DNA from: Caenimonas koreensis DSM 17982 | Lineage (GTDB): Bacteria; Pseudomonadota; Gammaproteobacteria; Burkholderiales; Burkholderiaceae_C | Length of the DNA stretch: 64,000 nt | Assembly (NCBI RefSeq): GCF_009646335.1 | Contig: NZ_WJBU01000007.1 | Span: forward strand, 1-64,000 | Direction of reading: 5' to 3' | Part shown: positions 33,776 to 43,350 of the stretch, in pieces | How the letters are laid out: each line of letters starts with the position of its first letter | Numbering within the stretch: the stretch's first letter is position 1 | The notes under the pieces: generated by a model | What the model saw: the letters and a program-made list of their open reading frames with translations, nothing else | Database searches by the model: none | Told to the model about the DNA's origin: nothing | Translations under genes and position numbers: made by a program

Positions 33776-35905
33776 ATGGCCGACAAGTCCAAAGTCCGCG
33801 CAATCCTCGACAAGGTCAAGGCCTCCGGCCGCGACTCGCTCACCGCACCCGAGGGCAAGGAAATCTGCGACGCGTACGGCATCGCGGTGCCCCAGGAAGG
33901 CGTGTGCTCGAGCGCGGCTGACGCCTCGAAGCTCGCGTCGTCCATGGGCTTTCCGGTCGTGATGAAAATTGTCTCGCCCGACATCCTGCACAAGACAGAA
34001 GCAGGCGGCGTGATCGTTGGCGTCAAGAGCGCTGAAGAAGCCGCTGCCGCCTACGACAAGATCATCGCCAACGCGAAGAACTACAAGGCCGACGCCAACA
34101 TCGTCGGCGTGCAGGTGCAGCAGATGATCAAGGGCGGGCTGGAAGTGATTGTGGGTGCCATCACCGACGACAGCTTCGGCAAACTCGTTGCATTCGGCCT
34201 GGGCGGCGTGCTCGTTGAAGTATTGAAAGACGTCACCTTCCGCCTTGCACCCGCCACCAGCGAAGACGCAGCGTCGATGCTCGATGGCATCCAGGCGGCG
34301 GAGATGCTCAAGGGTGTGCGCGGTGGTGACCCCGTCAATCGCGAAGCACTTCAGAAGATCATCGTCGGCGTGTCGCAGCTCGTCTCCGACTTTCCTGAAA
34401 TCTCCGAGCTGGACCTGAACCCGGTTTTCGCCAGCCGCGACAGCGCCATCGCTGCCGACGTGCGCATCGTGCTGAACTTCGACCAGAAGCCCGCGCGCTT
34501 CCGCCCCGACGAGAAGGATGTGGTCATCTCGATGAACCGCATCATGAAGCCCAAGGCGGTGGCCGTGATCGGCGCGTCGAACGAGGCCGGCAAGATCGGC
34601 AACTCGGTGATGAAGAACCTGATCAACGGCGGCTACAAGGGCAAGATCTACCCGATCAACCCCAAGGATGCCGAAGTGATGGGCGTGAAGGCCTACAAGA
34701 GCGTCAAGGACGTTGAGGACGAGATCGATACCGCCGTGTTCGCGGTGCCCGCGAAGTTCGTGGCGAGCGCATTGAAGGAATGCGGCGAGAAGAAGATTGC
34801 CGGCGCGATCCTGATTCCGTCGGGCTTTGGCGAGACCGGCAATATCGAGGGGCAGGAAGAGCTGCAGCGCATCGGCCGCGAATACAACATCCGCCTGATG
34901 GGGCCGAACATCTACGGCTTCTACTACACGCCTTCCAACCTTTGCGCGACGTTCTGCACCGCGTACGACTTGAAGGGCTCCACCGCCCTGTCATCGCAAT
35001 CGGGCGGCATCGGCATGGCCATCATCGGCTTTTCGCGCAGCGCGAAGATGGGCGTGTCGGCCATCGTCGGCCTGGGCAACAAGTCGGACATCGACGAAGA
35101 CGACCTGCTGCTGTTCTTCGAGCAGGACGACAACACCAAGGTCATCGCGCAGCATGCTGAAGACCTGAAGGACGGCCGCGCCTTCGCCGAAGTCGCCAAG
35201 CGCGTCTCGAAGAAAAAGCCGGTGATCATGCTCAAGGCGGGCCGCACATCGATGGGCGCTGCAGCCGCTGCCTCGCATACCGGCGCTGTGGCCGGCACCG
35301 ACAAGATCTATGACGACGTGTTGCGCCAGTCTGGCGTGATCCGCGCGAAGAGCCTGCGCCAGATGCTGGAGCTCTCGCGCGGCGTGCCCATCCTGCCAAC
35401 GCCCAAGGGCGAGAACGTGGTGATCATCACTGGCGCGGGCGGCTCAGGCGTGCTGCTGTCGGATGCGTGCGTGGACAATGGCCTGAAGCTGCTCAAGCCC
35501 ATGCCCGACGACCTCGACGCGGCATTCCGCAAGTTCATTCCACCGTTCGGCGCGGCGGGCAACCCGGTGGACATCACCGGTGGCGAGCCGCCCATCACGT
35601 ACGTCAACACCGTGAAGCTCGGCCTGGAAGACGACCGCATCCACGCGCTGATCCTGGGTTACTGGCACACCATCGTGACGCCACCCATGGTGTTCGCGCG
35701 CAACATGGTCGCGATCGTGAACGAGATGAAGGCGCTGGGCAAAGTCAAACCGGTGGTCGCCTCACTGGCAGGCGACGTTGAAGTCGAGGAAGCGGCGCAG
35801 TACCTCTACGAGAACGGCATCCCCGCGTATGCGTACTCGACGGAATTGCCGGTTGAAGTGCTGGGCGCGAAGTACCAGTGGGCGCGCGCGGCGGGTCTGC
35901 TCTAG
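33776..35905 (+). CDS. NDP-forming acyl-CoA ligase, fused subunits
   Basis: A 709-residue enzyme of the acetate-CoA ligase (ADP-forming)/succinyl-CoA synthetase superfamily. Residues ~10-235 are the ATP-grasp (beta) domain (GFPVVMKIVSPDILHKTEAGG), about 255-380 the CoA-binding domain (PKAVAVIGASNEAGKIGNSV), and the rest the ligase domains with the phospho-accepting H501 in SHTGAVAG. The beta-before-alpha order differs from the usual alpha-before-beta fusion. It lies 33 bases after frc with its own AAGGAG, so it probably belongs to the oxalate operon. It could form oxalyl-CoA directly or salvage the energy of formyl-CoA; both are inference. Confidence 0.85.
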   Translation: MADKSKVRAILDKVKASGRDSLTAPEGKEICDAYGIAVPQEGVCSSAADASKLASSMGFPVVMKIVSPDILHKTEAGGVIVGVKSAEEAAAAYDKIIANAKNYKADANIVGVQVQQMIKGGLEVIVGAITDDSFGKLVAFGLGGVLVEVLKDVTFRLAPATSEDAASMLDGIQAAEMLKGVRGGDPVNREALQKIIVGVSQLVSDFPEISELDLNPVFASRDSAIAADVRIVLNFDQKPARFRPDEKDVVISMNRIMKPKAVAVIGASNEAGKIGNSVMKNLINGGYKGKIYPINPKDAEVMGVKAYKSVKDVEDEIDTAVFAVPAKFVASALKECGEKKIAGAILIPSGFGETGNIEGQEELQRIGREYNIRLMGPNIYGFYYTPSNLCATFCTAYDLKGSTALSSQSGGIGMAIIGFSRSAKMGVSAIVGLGNKSDIDEDDLLLFFEQDDNTKVIAQHAEDLKDGRAFAEVAKRVSKKKPVIMLKAGRTSMGAAAAASHTGAVAGTDKIYDDVLRQSGVIRAKSLRQMLELSRGVPILPTPKGENVVIITGAGGSGVLLSDACVDNGLKLLKPMPDDLDAAFRKFIPPFGAAGNPVDITGGEPPITYVNTVKLGLEDDRIHALILGYWHTIVTPPMVFARNMVAIVNEMKALGKVKPVVASLAGDVEVEEAAQYLYENGIPAYAYSTELPVEVLGAKYQWARAAGLL

Positions 35906-35931
35906 CCAAAGGGTCCGGCGCCCGCCAGCAG

Positions 35932-38900
35932 TCAGGCGGCCGGCCTCAGCGGTATCTCCACAATGAACTGCGCGCCGCGTCCCGGCCCGTCGCTGTGCAC
36001 TGTGATCCTGCCGCCCATTTCCATCGCAGCCAGCGCGCTGCTGTGCAACCCGAAGCCGTGGCCGGCCTGGCGGGTGGTGAAGCCGTGCGCGAAGATGCGC
36101 GACACGTTCTCCATCGCAATGCCTTCCCCCTGGTCCGCGACAGTGAGCCTCAGTTTCTTGCCGCCCTCTGCCAGGGGCACCTCGATCACGTCCGTGCCCA
36201 CAGTCAGCCGCCGGTCGGGCGGCGGCGTGCCGTGCAACGCCTGCGCCGCATTGACGATCAGGTTGACCAGAATCTCCAGCAGGCGCTGCCTGTCCAGCGA
36301 GAGCGTTGGCACGGCCGTATAGCGGCGCACAACAATCGCACCGCTGCGCTTGACCGCATCGGCCGCCAGCAGCAGGGCTTCGTCCATCAATGAATCGGGC
36401 CGGCTACTTTCAAGCACGCTCGACGGGCCCGCATGCGACTGCTGCGTCGCTACCACATAGATGATGTGTTCGATGCTGCGCGAGAGTCGGTCGATATCTT
36501 CGAGCGCCGTCTGCCGCTCTGCGGCGAGTACGCCCACGAGGTCATTGAAGTAGGTCTGCAGCGTCTTGCCGCGTGGATCACTGCCCATGAAGTCCGGCAC
36601 TTGCGTGGCCAGCTCGTTCATCAACGCAACGCCCCGCGTGAGGCGCTCGATGCTCGATGCATCCACCGTCCGCCGCACGACGCTCGCTGATACGTTCACG
36701 CTGTTCAGGACGTTGCCTACGTTGTGCAAAACGTTGTTCGCGATCTCCGCCCTGCCCGCGCTGCGCGCCGCTGCAACCAGCCGGGCCTGCATCTGCTGGA
36801 GTTCAACCGTGCGCGCTTGCACCCGCCTTTCAAGATTCTCGTAGAGCTGCGCATTCGCAAGCGAGACAGCGAGCTGCCCCGCAATCAGTCGCACCGCATC
36901 CAGCCGCTGTGTGTTGAAGGCGGCCCGGCCCAGACGGTTTTCCAGCACGAGCACCGCACGTGTACCGCCCTGCCCCGCAATCGGCACCACCAGCAGCGAA
37001 CACACCGGCACTTGCGCGAAGTACGGATCGCCGGCAAAGCGCGCATCGCTGCGCACGTCGTCGATGACGAGTGCCTCGTCGGTGCGCTCGGCGTACGCGA
37101 ATGCAGACATCGGCAGCAGGCCCCGCGCCGCAGCTTCTTGCACGGGCAGCGATGTCAGGCCAGCCTCGTGCGGGGGCATCCACCACTGGCCGTCAATCAC
37201 CGTGAGCATCAGCACCTTGGTGGCACCACTCAATGCTGCGAGCACGTCAGTCACACGCGCGGTGAGCAGCTCCAGCGTCATCTCGGAGCTCAAGGCCTGC
37301 GAGGCGCGCAACACGCCGACCAGGTCCAGCACATCGCGTGTTGCTGCGTTGCTTGCCGGGCTCAAGTGCTGCGCGGGCCTTTGCACAGCGGCGTCGGGCT
37401 CGGCGCGGCCGTCCCGCAGGAAGGCATGCGTCTGCTCCAGCTGCGCAACCTTGGCTGCAGCACCCCATGCCGCATAGCAGTCGCGCGACTGCCGGATCAG
37501 GCTCGCACCGCTTGCCAGCATGCCACGCGCGCAATGGAACACGCCGGCACGCTCGGCAATCAGACCCCTGTGCCACGCACGTTCGCGCTCGGCACTCTCC
37601 TGCACCGCGCTATCAAATGCGGCGGCGGCACGCCACAGGTCGCCCTGCGCCCACGCCTGCTCGGCTTGCACCAGCCGCAACAGGTGCAGGTAGTTATAGG
37701 GCTGGTCGCCAGCGCGGGCTGCGAGCCAGTCGCGGCATGCTTCGAGGTGTGCAAAGGCCTGCGGGCACTCGCTGGCAGGCACGCTGCCCGCTTGCAGCTG
37801 CCAGGCCTGCGCCAATGCTGCGAAAAGCTGAATGTGCGGCACCCGGAAAAACCCGGCGGCCACACCTTGCACGCGGCGCAGCAAATCCGGCGCCTGGTGC
37901 GCCAGGGCGCGAGCGTCTGTCCATATCAGCGCCTGCAATGCACGGAAGTAATCAAAATCGACGTAAGGCAAATGCCGCACGCGCGCCATGAATTCGTGTT
38001 CGGCAAAGTGCTCATCGTCAAAGCTGTCGGGCGCGCGTGTCAGCCCGCGCAATGCGCGCAGGAACTGCTGCTCGCAGGTGTGCATGGCCGCTGCGTGCGC
38101 ATTGCCCGCGCGCTGGCACAGCGCAAGCCCCGCTTCGATTTCCGCCTCGTGAACATCGATGGTGGGCGCGATGTCCAGCAGCAGCCCGTAGGCATAGGTG
38201 TGGCCGTAACACGCGAATGACAAGTCGCCGCGCGCCTGCAGTTCCTCACAGGCGCGCCTGGCGTGCTCGAAGGCGCTTTCAAGCGGCTCGAACCAGCCGC
38301 ACGCATGGCCGGCAAAGCGGTAGCGCGCCTCGGCTGTTTGCGCGAGCATGCCCAATGCCTCGCCCACGTTGACCACATGCCGCGCAATGCGATAGCCGGT
38401 GCGGAAGTCCTGTCGCCTGCCGATCAACATGGCGTTCATGTGCCCCATGCACGCAATCAGTTCCGCGCACGGGCCGTGCTCTTCCCACAGGCGCTGGCTC
38501 TCAAGAAGGAGCACGACGAAAGACTTCAAGTCAGAGCTGAGGTAGGCAGAGCCGGCTGTGCGGCCCAGGAGCTTGGCAACCGCCATCAAGCGCGCGTCAC
38601 GAATCTGGCCGCGACTGGCCGGGTCGATCTTGCTGTCGTGCGCGACCCATGGGTCGAGCGCATCCAGGCGCTGCTCGATCTGCGCTTCGCTCTGGTCCAG
38701 CCGCACGTGCATTCCAAGCTGGGCGAGCAAGCGCAGGCCGATCTGCATCGCCTCTGCCATACGCCCGCGCATGTCCAGGCTGCGCATCTGCAGGCAGGCG
38801 GGCTCCACCAGCTCCTGCGGATGCTGCATCTGCGCCTGCATCTTTTCGTAGAGCGGATCGGCCTCATCTGCACGGCCCAGTGTGTACAAGGCGCAATGCA

Positions 38901-41262
38901 GTTCGGCGTCGATCAGGCGTCGCAGCGGCGTTGCTGCAGGCTCACCCATGCCATCCAGCAACGCGGCGGCCGATACAAGATAGCGATGTGCCAGTTGATG
39001 CGCCGCGCTGGCCGCCAGTGTCTGCGCCAGGCTATGAAGGAGCTGTGCTGCACGGTGGATCTCGCGCTCGCCGTCTTGCAGCTGAGCATCTCGCGCCTGA
39101 AGCAGTGGCAGGCACGCCTGGTACAGCTGCGCCGCCTCGGCTAGAAACTCCGGCTCAGGCGCCAGCCGCCGTGCCATGGCGAGCCGGCGCTGGCTGCGCG
39201 CCTGCTCGCTCATGGCCGCCAGCGTGGCCTGCTGCACGCGCTCATGACGCATGCGCAGGCCCTCTTGCCCGCCGCGCTGCTGCGCAACAATCAACCCGTC
39301 TTCGATGCAAGGCCGCAGGTGCGCTTCAAGTTCAGGCGCCGCAAGCCCGGCTGCCGCACCGAGCAAGCGGTAGTCCACCGCGAACGTGAGGCAGCTCATG
39401 GTCTCCAGCAGTTCGCGCGACGCTGCGGGCAGCGCCGCAATGCGCACCCACACCAGGTCCATCACATTGCTGCCCCCAACGAAATGCCGGATGGCCGCTT
39501 CGTCCCAGCGCCAGCCCTGCTCGCCCAGCAAGAGCAACCCCTCGTTGCGCAACGCGTTGATCATCTCGACGGTGTGAAACGGGTTGCCATCGGTCAAGGC
39601 CGCCACAGCGCTCGCGAGGCCCTGCACCCGGGCGGCAGGCAGGCGCAGCATGTCACCGATGAGGCTCGCCAGGTCCGTCCCATCCAGATTCGCAAGCTCG
39701 ACTTGCACGGCTCGCTGCGGGGGCTCTATCCAACGCGCGAGCATGGCTTGCAGGACGTGCGACGCATCGAGCTCGTCGGTGCGATAGGCGCCCACCAGCA
39801 GTACGCCGCGCAAGCTGGCGTCGCTCATCAGCCGCTCGAAGATCCGCAGCGACTGCGCACCAGCCCACTGCAAGTCGTCCAGCACAATGACCAAAGGCCG
39901 GCTCGGCGATGCGACAGCCCCGATCAAGTCCACCAGGGCTTGCTGCATCTGCACTTCCATATGGCGCGGATCGCCCTCTGGTGCGCCCGGCTGCGGCCCC
40001 AGCAGCAGCTCGAACTCCGGGAAGATTCGCGTGAGCAGGCTCGCGTGGCTGCCCAGCGCCGCCAGGATGCGGGCACGGTGCTGCGCCAAGGCGGCATCGG
40101 GTTGCGCGAGCAGCAGGCGGCCAATTGATCGCATCGCCTGCATTACGCCGCCCACAGATGCAGTCTCCTTCAGGAACTGATCGAACTTGCCGTGTACGAT
40201 CCAGCCGCCCGCTGCGGCCACTACTGGCTGCAGCTGCGCCACCAAAGCACTTTTGCCAACGCCCGCTGCGCCGCAAACCAGCACCGTGCGGCGCGTTGTA
40301 TGCAATGCGTCGGCCAGTGCGCTGCGCAATACAGCTGTTTCGCCTGCGCGCCCCACGAGCTGGTCCGGCGCCGCCAGCCGCACGGCAAAGTCGCGCTCGC
40401 CCAGCTCGATGGGCGATGGCACAGGCCCGCCCGTCATGGGCAATGCCACAAGGTCGTGCAGCAAGCCCTCTGCGCTCTGGTAACGGCGCTCGGGCGCTTT
40501 TTCGAGCAGCCGCAAGATGATGGCGGAGAGCGCGGGCGGCACGGCTTGATCAATGTCGCCCGGCGCGACAGGTGCGCGCACGAGGTGATCATGAATGAGC
40601 GCCAGTGCGTCGGCCTGCTGGAAGGGCGGCCGGCCCGTGACCATCTCGTACAGCGTTACACCCAGCGCATACAGGTCGGCGCGCGAGTCCACGACCCGGC
40701 CCGTGCGGCCCGTCTGCTCGGGCGCCGCATAGCCGAGCGTGCCCACCATCTGGCCATCGTGAATCGCCTGGTCATGAGACCGGGCAACGACAGCGAGGTC
40801 AAAGTCAATCAGCAGCGCCCGCCCATCAGGGGCCACCAGAACGTTGGCCGGGTGGATGTCCCGATGAATCACACCGGCGCGGTGAACGTTGCCAAGGATC
40901 CGCGCGAGCTGCCGTGCAAACGACAGCACCATGGGCAAGGCCATGGCGCCTGATCGCAGGATGTCCGCAACCGGGCGGGCATCGCTATCGTGAAGCGCCA
41001 ATGCGTGAGGCTGGCCTTGGCTGGCGCAAAGCTGCACGACACCATCGATGCCGGTCAGGCGCCCCAGCACTTCTCTTTCGGTGCCCAACCGCCGTGCCGC
41101 ATCGGGGCCAAGGAATTCCTTGCAGACGACCGTGCCTGCTTGCGCAGCGGCTTGCAGCCGGTAAACCCGCGTCGTCGCGCTGACGTAGATGACGTCATCA
41201 CTGTCGTCATTGCGCGCGTGCTGCATGGCCGCAGCCTTGTTCGGGAGGGACGGATGTTCCAA
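35932..41262 (-). CDS. Giant hybrid: Ser/Thr kinase, AAA ATPase, TPR-like, GAF and histidine kinase
   Basis: A 1776-residue signalling protein without membrane helices. Residues ~25-275 form a Ser/Thr kinase (K48; HRDIHPAN at 133-140, where the usual Lys after HRD-x is His; DFD 153-155; APE 180-182). A STAND/AAA ATPase follows (Walker A GAAGVGKS 331-338; Walker B VIVLDDLQWA), then a long helical-repeat region (~700-1300), a GAF domain (~1330-1470) and a histidine-kinase core (~1499-1776) with H1513 in NNVLHNVGN, an N-box NLIVNAAQAL and G-boxes DQGEGIA and GHGFGLH. This is the trifunctional kinase/ATPase/sensor kinase type. No response regulator is adjacent. Confidence 0.88.
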   Translation of the reverse strand: MEHPSLPNKAAAMQHARNDDSDDVIYVSATTRVYRLQAAAQAGTVVCKEFLGPDAARRLGTEREVLGRLTGIDGVVQLCASQGQPHALALHDSDARPVADILRSGAMALPMVLSFARQLARILGNVHRAGVIHRDIHPANVLVAPDGRALLIDFDLAVVARSHDQAIHDGQMVGTLGYAAPEQTGRTGRVVDSRADLYALGVTLYEMVTGRPPFQQADALALIHDHLVRAPVAPGDIDQAVPPALSAIILRLLEKAPERRYQSAEGLLHDLVALPMTGGPVPSPIELGERDFAVRLAAPDQLVGRAGETAVLRSALADALHTTRRTVLVCGAAGVGKSALVAQLQPVVAAAGGWIVHGKFDQFLKETASVGGVMQAMRSIGRLLLAQPDAALAQHRARILAALGSHASLLTRIFPEFELLLGPQPGAPEGDPRHMEVQMQQALVDLIGAVASPSRPLVIVLDDLQWAGAQSLRIFERLMSDASLRGVLLVGAYRTDELDASHVLQAMLARWIEPPQRAVQVELANLDGTDLASLIGDMLRLPAARVQGLASAVAALTDGNPFHTVEMINALRNEGLLLLGEQGWRWDEAAIRHFVGGSNVMDLVWVRIAALPAASRELLETMSCLTFAVDYRLLGAAAGLAAPELEAHLRPCIEDGLIVAQQRGGQEGLRMRHERVQQATLAAMSEQARSQRRLAMARRLAPEPEFLAEAAQLYQACLPLLQARDAQLQDGEREIHRAAQLLHSLAQTLAASAAHQLAHRYLVSAAALLDGMGEPAATPLRRLIDAELHCALYTLGRADEADPLYEKMQAQMQHPQELVEPACLQMRSLDMRGRMAEAMQIGLRLLAQLGMHVRLDQSEAQIEQRLDALDPWVAHDSKIDPASRGQIRDARLMAVAKLLGRTAGSAYLSSDLKSFVVLLLESQRLWEEHGPCAELIACMGHMNAMLIGRRQDFRTGYRIARHVVNVGEALGMLAQTAEARYRFAGHACGWFEPLESAFEHARRACEELQARGDLSFACYGHTYAYGLLLDIAPTIDVHEAEIEAGLALCQRAGNAHAAAMHTCEQQFLRALRGLTRAPDSFDDEHFAEHEFMARVRHLPYVDFDYFRALQALIWTDARALAHQAPDLLRRVQGVAAGFFRVPHIQLFAALAQAWQLQAGSVPASECPQAFAHLEACRDWLAARAGDQPYNYLHLLRLVQAEQAWAQGDLWRAAAAFDSAVQESAERERAWHRGLIAERAGVFHCARGMLASGASLIRQSRDCYAAWGAAAKVAQLEQTHAFLRDGRAEPDAAVQRPAQHLSPASNAATRDVLDLVGVLRASQALSSEMTLELLTARVTDVLAALSGATKVLMLTVIDGQWWMPPHEAGLTSLPVQEAAARGLLPMSAFAYAERTDEALVIDDVRSDARFAGDPYFAQVPVCSLLVVPIAGQGGTRAVLVLENRLGRAAFNTQRLDAVRLIAGQLAVSLANAQLYENLERRVQARTVELQQMQARLVAAARSAGRAEIANNVLHNVGNVLNSVNVSASVVRRTVDASSIERLTRGVALMNELATQVPDFMGSDPRGKTLQTYFNDLVGVLAAERQTALEDIDRLSRSIEHIIYVVATQQSHAGPSSVLESSRPDSLMDEALLLAADAVKRSGAIVVRRYTAVPTLSLDRQRLLEILVNLIVNAAQALHGTPPPDRRLTVGTDVIEVPLAEGGKKLRLTVADQGEGIAMENVSRIFAHGFTTRQAGHGFGLHSSALAAMEMGGRITVHSDGPGRGAQFIVEIPLRPAA

Positions 41263-41348
41263 GCGTGCACCGAATTCGTGTGGGGCAGGTTACACCGGCA
41301 CACCCGGCGCCGCAATGGTGAGCGCCATGCCGGCCAGAACCGCTGGCT

Positions 41349-42125
41349 TCAGAACTTCGTGTACCCGCCGTCGATCATGAATTGCTCGCCCGTTGCGTAG
41401 CTCGATGCATCGCTCGCGAGGTACACGGCGATGCCGCCGAAATCGTCGATCTCGCCCCAGCGGCGCGCCGGGATGCGTGGCAGCACGGCGGCGGCGAACT
41501 TCTCGTTGTTGACGGAGCGCTCGGTCATGTCGGTCACGATCCAGCCGGGCAGGATCGAATTGACGCGGATGCGATGCCGCGCCAGTTCCACGGCCAGCGC
41601 GCGCACCATCGACGTGACCGCGCCTTTTGATGCGCCGTAGTGACTGTTGCGCGCCGCGCCTTCGACCGCTGCCGTGCTCGCGGTGGCAATGAGCGAGCCG
41701 CCCTCGCCTCGCTCGATCATGTGCCGCGCAGCAGCGCGAAAGGTGAGGAACACGCCTTCGACATTCACCCGCTGCACGCGCCGGAATTCATCCAACTCCA
41801 TCTCCACCAGCGGCGTGCCCTTGCTCGACACGCCTGCGTTGGCAAAGCACGCATCAACCTTGCCGAGCGCCGCTACAGAGGCCGCGAATGTGTCGTTCAC
41901 GGCCCTCTCATCGCTCACGTCGCACACGAATGCATGCACGCGTTGGTCGTCGCCGCACTCTTGCGCCAACTTCGCTCGTGCGGCCTCGGTCTTGTCAGGG
42001 TTGGACCCCCAGATTGCGACGCTTGCGCCCGACGCGAGCAGCGCCCGCGCCATGCCCAGGCCAATGCCGCCGTTGCCGCCTGTGATGACGGCACTGCGGC
42101 CGCTGAGATTGAAGGGTTGATACAT
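41349..42125 (-). CDS. Short-chain dehydrogenase/reductase
   Basis: A 258-residue classical SDR. It has the cofactor loop TGGNGGIG near residue 17, NAGVSS, and the catalytic Tyr-Lys in HYGASKGA with upstream Ser in TASTAA; the end SYATGEQFMIDGGYTKF is typical. ATG 42125 is chosen because GAGGAG lies 6 bases upstream. NAD(P)-dependent oxidoreductase of unknown substrate, cytosolic; it stands alone between the hybrid kinase and an unknown gene. Confidence 0.9.
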   Translation of the reverse strand: MYQPFNLSGRSAVITGGNGGIGLGMARALLASGASVAIWGSNPDKTEAARAKLAQECGDDQRVHAFVCDVSDERAVNDTFAASVAALGKVDACFANAGVSSKGTPLVEMELDEFRRVQRVNVEGVFLTFRAAARHMIERGEGGSLIATASTAAVEGAARNSHYGASKGAVTSMVRALAVELARHRIRVNSILPGWIVTDMTERSVNNEKFAAAVLPRIPARRWGEIDDFGGIAVYLASDASSYATGEQFMIDGGYTKF

Positions 42126-42216
42126 GCGCTGCTCCTCATGGGTGAACAACGCACAGGATAAGTCAGGCGGGGCGGTCTGCGGCAACGCCATTGCCGCACC
42201 GCGTCACGGCTGGAAG

Positions 42217-43236
42217 TCAGCTACTCGGGCACACACCACGATAGATGATCCCAAGGTTCTCCAGCCGCGGGATGCCCGCGAGTGGCGGTAGATCCGTCGT
42301 GATGCTGACAACACGGTCGCCAGCCTTGTTCAAGTTAAAGAGGCTGCGGTTCAGTTCCGGGCCGTCGAGAACACAAAGTGCATTTTTGTCTAAATTGAAC
42401 CAGCCAAAAATGGTGTGACCGGCTCGCGCAGACGGCTCGTCCACGACCAACACATTCCTGGTCACCGCTCGATTGCGAAGTGCGGGCGCCGCAATGACTT
42501 GTTCGACTGGTAAGGGCTGCGCCAACGACACGATGTGTGCACCAGGTCCGCTATCAGGCACAGCGCGCTGCGCACTGGAAGGGCCGGCCACTGGTGGCTG
42601 CCAATTAAAATTCGACGCCGATCTTCCCCCCAATTGCGGTGAATCGGGATCATCCGGCCGGACTGCCCGGCTGCTTTCAGGCTGCGGTTCATCCAGACAC
42701 GTCGGCGCGACCCGGCCGATAGCAATGCGAAGTGCATTCCAGTTCAATATGCCATCGATGTCGAACTGCTCGAGCTCAGCTTGTGAGACGGCTGGCTGGC
42801 CAATCAGTCCGGTCACGTGGGTCTTGTCTGGCGATAGTTTTAGCGTGACGGCACATGGGCCACGAAACATCACAATCTCGTTTTCTTTCGCGTCGTAGCG
42901 CGCCTTAATCAGGCCCTTATCGCCGAACTCGAACCAGGCCCCGGCGTGGACTCCCTGGATCTGATCGCACAGGTCTTGCGACTTCAGCGCCTCGCTCACA
43001 TGCAAATTCAGCCCGTACATGTGCCCCAGGCGCCCGTCCACTACCGATGATTGCGGTTGCGCGGGCAGTATCTCGGCGTGTTCCTCGACGGGCGATGGCA
43101 TCGGTTGCGCGTGCTCAGGCGGGGCCGCAGTCGCGGTCTGCTGGTCGTTAGGCGGCTGGTTCAACGGATGGTTCGGCGGCTGGTTCGGCGCGGTGCGGGG
43201 CCGGAAGGAAAAATTGAGACAGCAAATGGAGGGCAT
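42217..43236 (-). CDS. Unknown Pro-rich protein
   Basis: A 339-residue soluble protein I do not recognise. The first ~60 residues are Pro/Asn/Gln-rich with repeats of NQPPN/NHPLN. A folded part follows with GAWFEFGDKGLIKARYD and MFRGPCAVTLKLSPDKTHVTG; a second segment (~280-325) has a similar run GWFNLDKNALCVLDGPELNRSL...KAGDRVVS, which may be a divergent repeat of the first. No signal peptide or membrane helix. Base composition is lower in GC than the neighbours, suggesting transfer. A secreted effector or phage-like origin is possible but unsupported. Confidence 0.55.
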   Translation of the reverse strand: MPSICCLNFSFRPRTAPNQPPNHPLNQPPNDQQTATAAPPEHAQPMPSPVEEHAEILPAQPQSSVVDGRLGHMYGLNLHVSEALKSQDLCDQIQGVHAGAWFEFGDKGLIKARYDAKENEIVMFRGPCAVTLKLSPDKTHVTGLIGQPAVSQAELEQFDIDGILNWNALRIAIGRVAPTCLDEPQPESSRAVRPDDPDSPQLGGRSASNFNWQPPVAGPSSAQRAVPDSGPGAHIVSLAQPLPVEQVIAAPALRNRAVTRNVLVVDEPSARAGHTIFGWFNLDKNALCVLDGPELNRSLFNLNKAGDRVVSITTDLPPLAGIPRLENLGIIYRGVCPSS

Positions 43237-43350
43237 GAGTGTGTTGAGGGCGAGTTTGAAGTACAGGCCCCGATGAGTATCAATTGCCGCCCGCTCGTTC
43301 CGAACCCCCTGCCTTCGGATGTGTCCGCAGCCGAACCCTGGCCGTTGAAC

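Noticed and set aside
36724-38220. 498-codon plus-strand ORF opposite the hybrid kinase
   Set aside because: No recognisable domain; overlaps a continuous multidomain gene.
43237-43350. TTCG repeats upstream of the unknown Pro-rich gene considered as a type III secretion hrp box
   Set aside because: Spacing between the TTCG elements is 27 bases, not the about 16 of an hrpII box.
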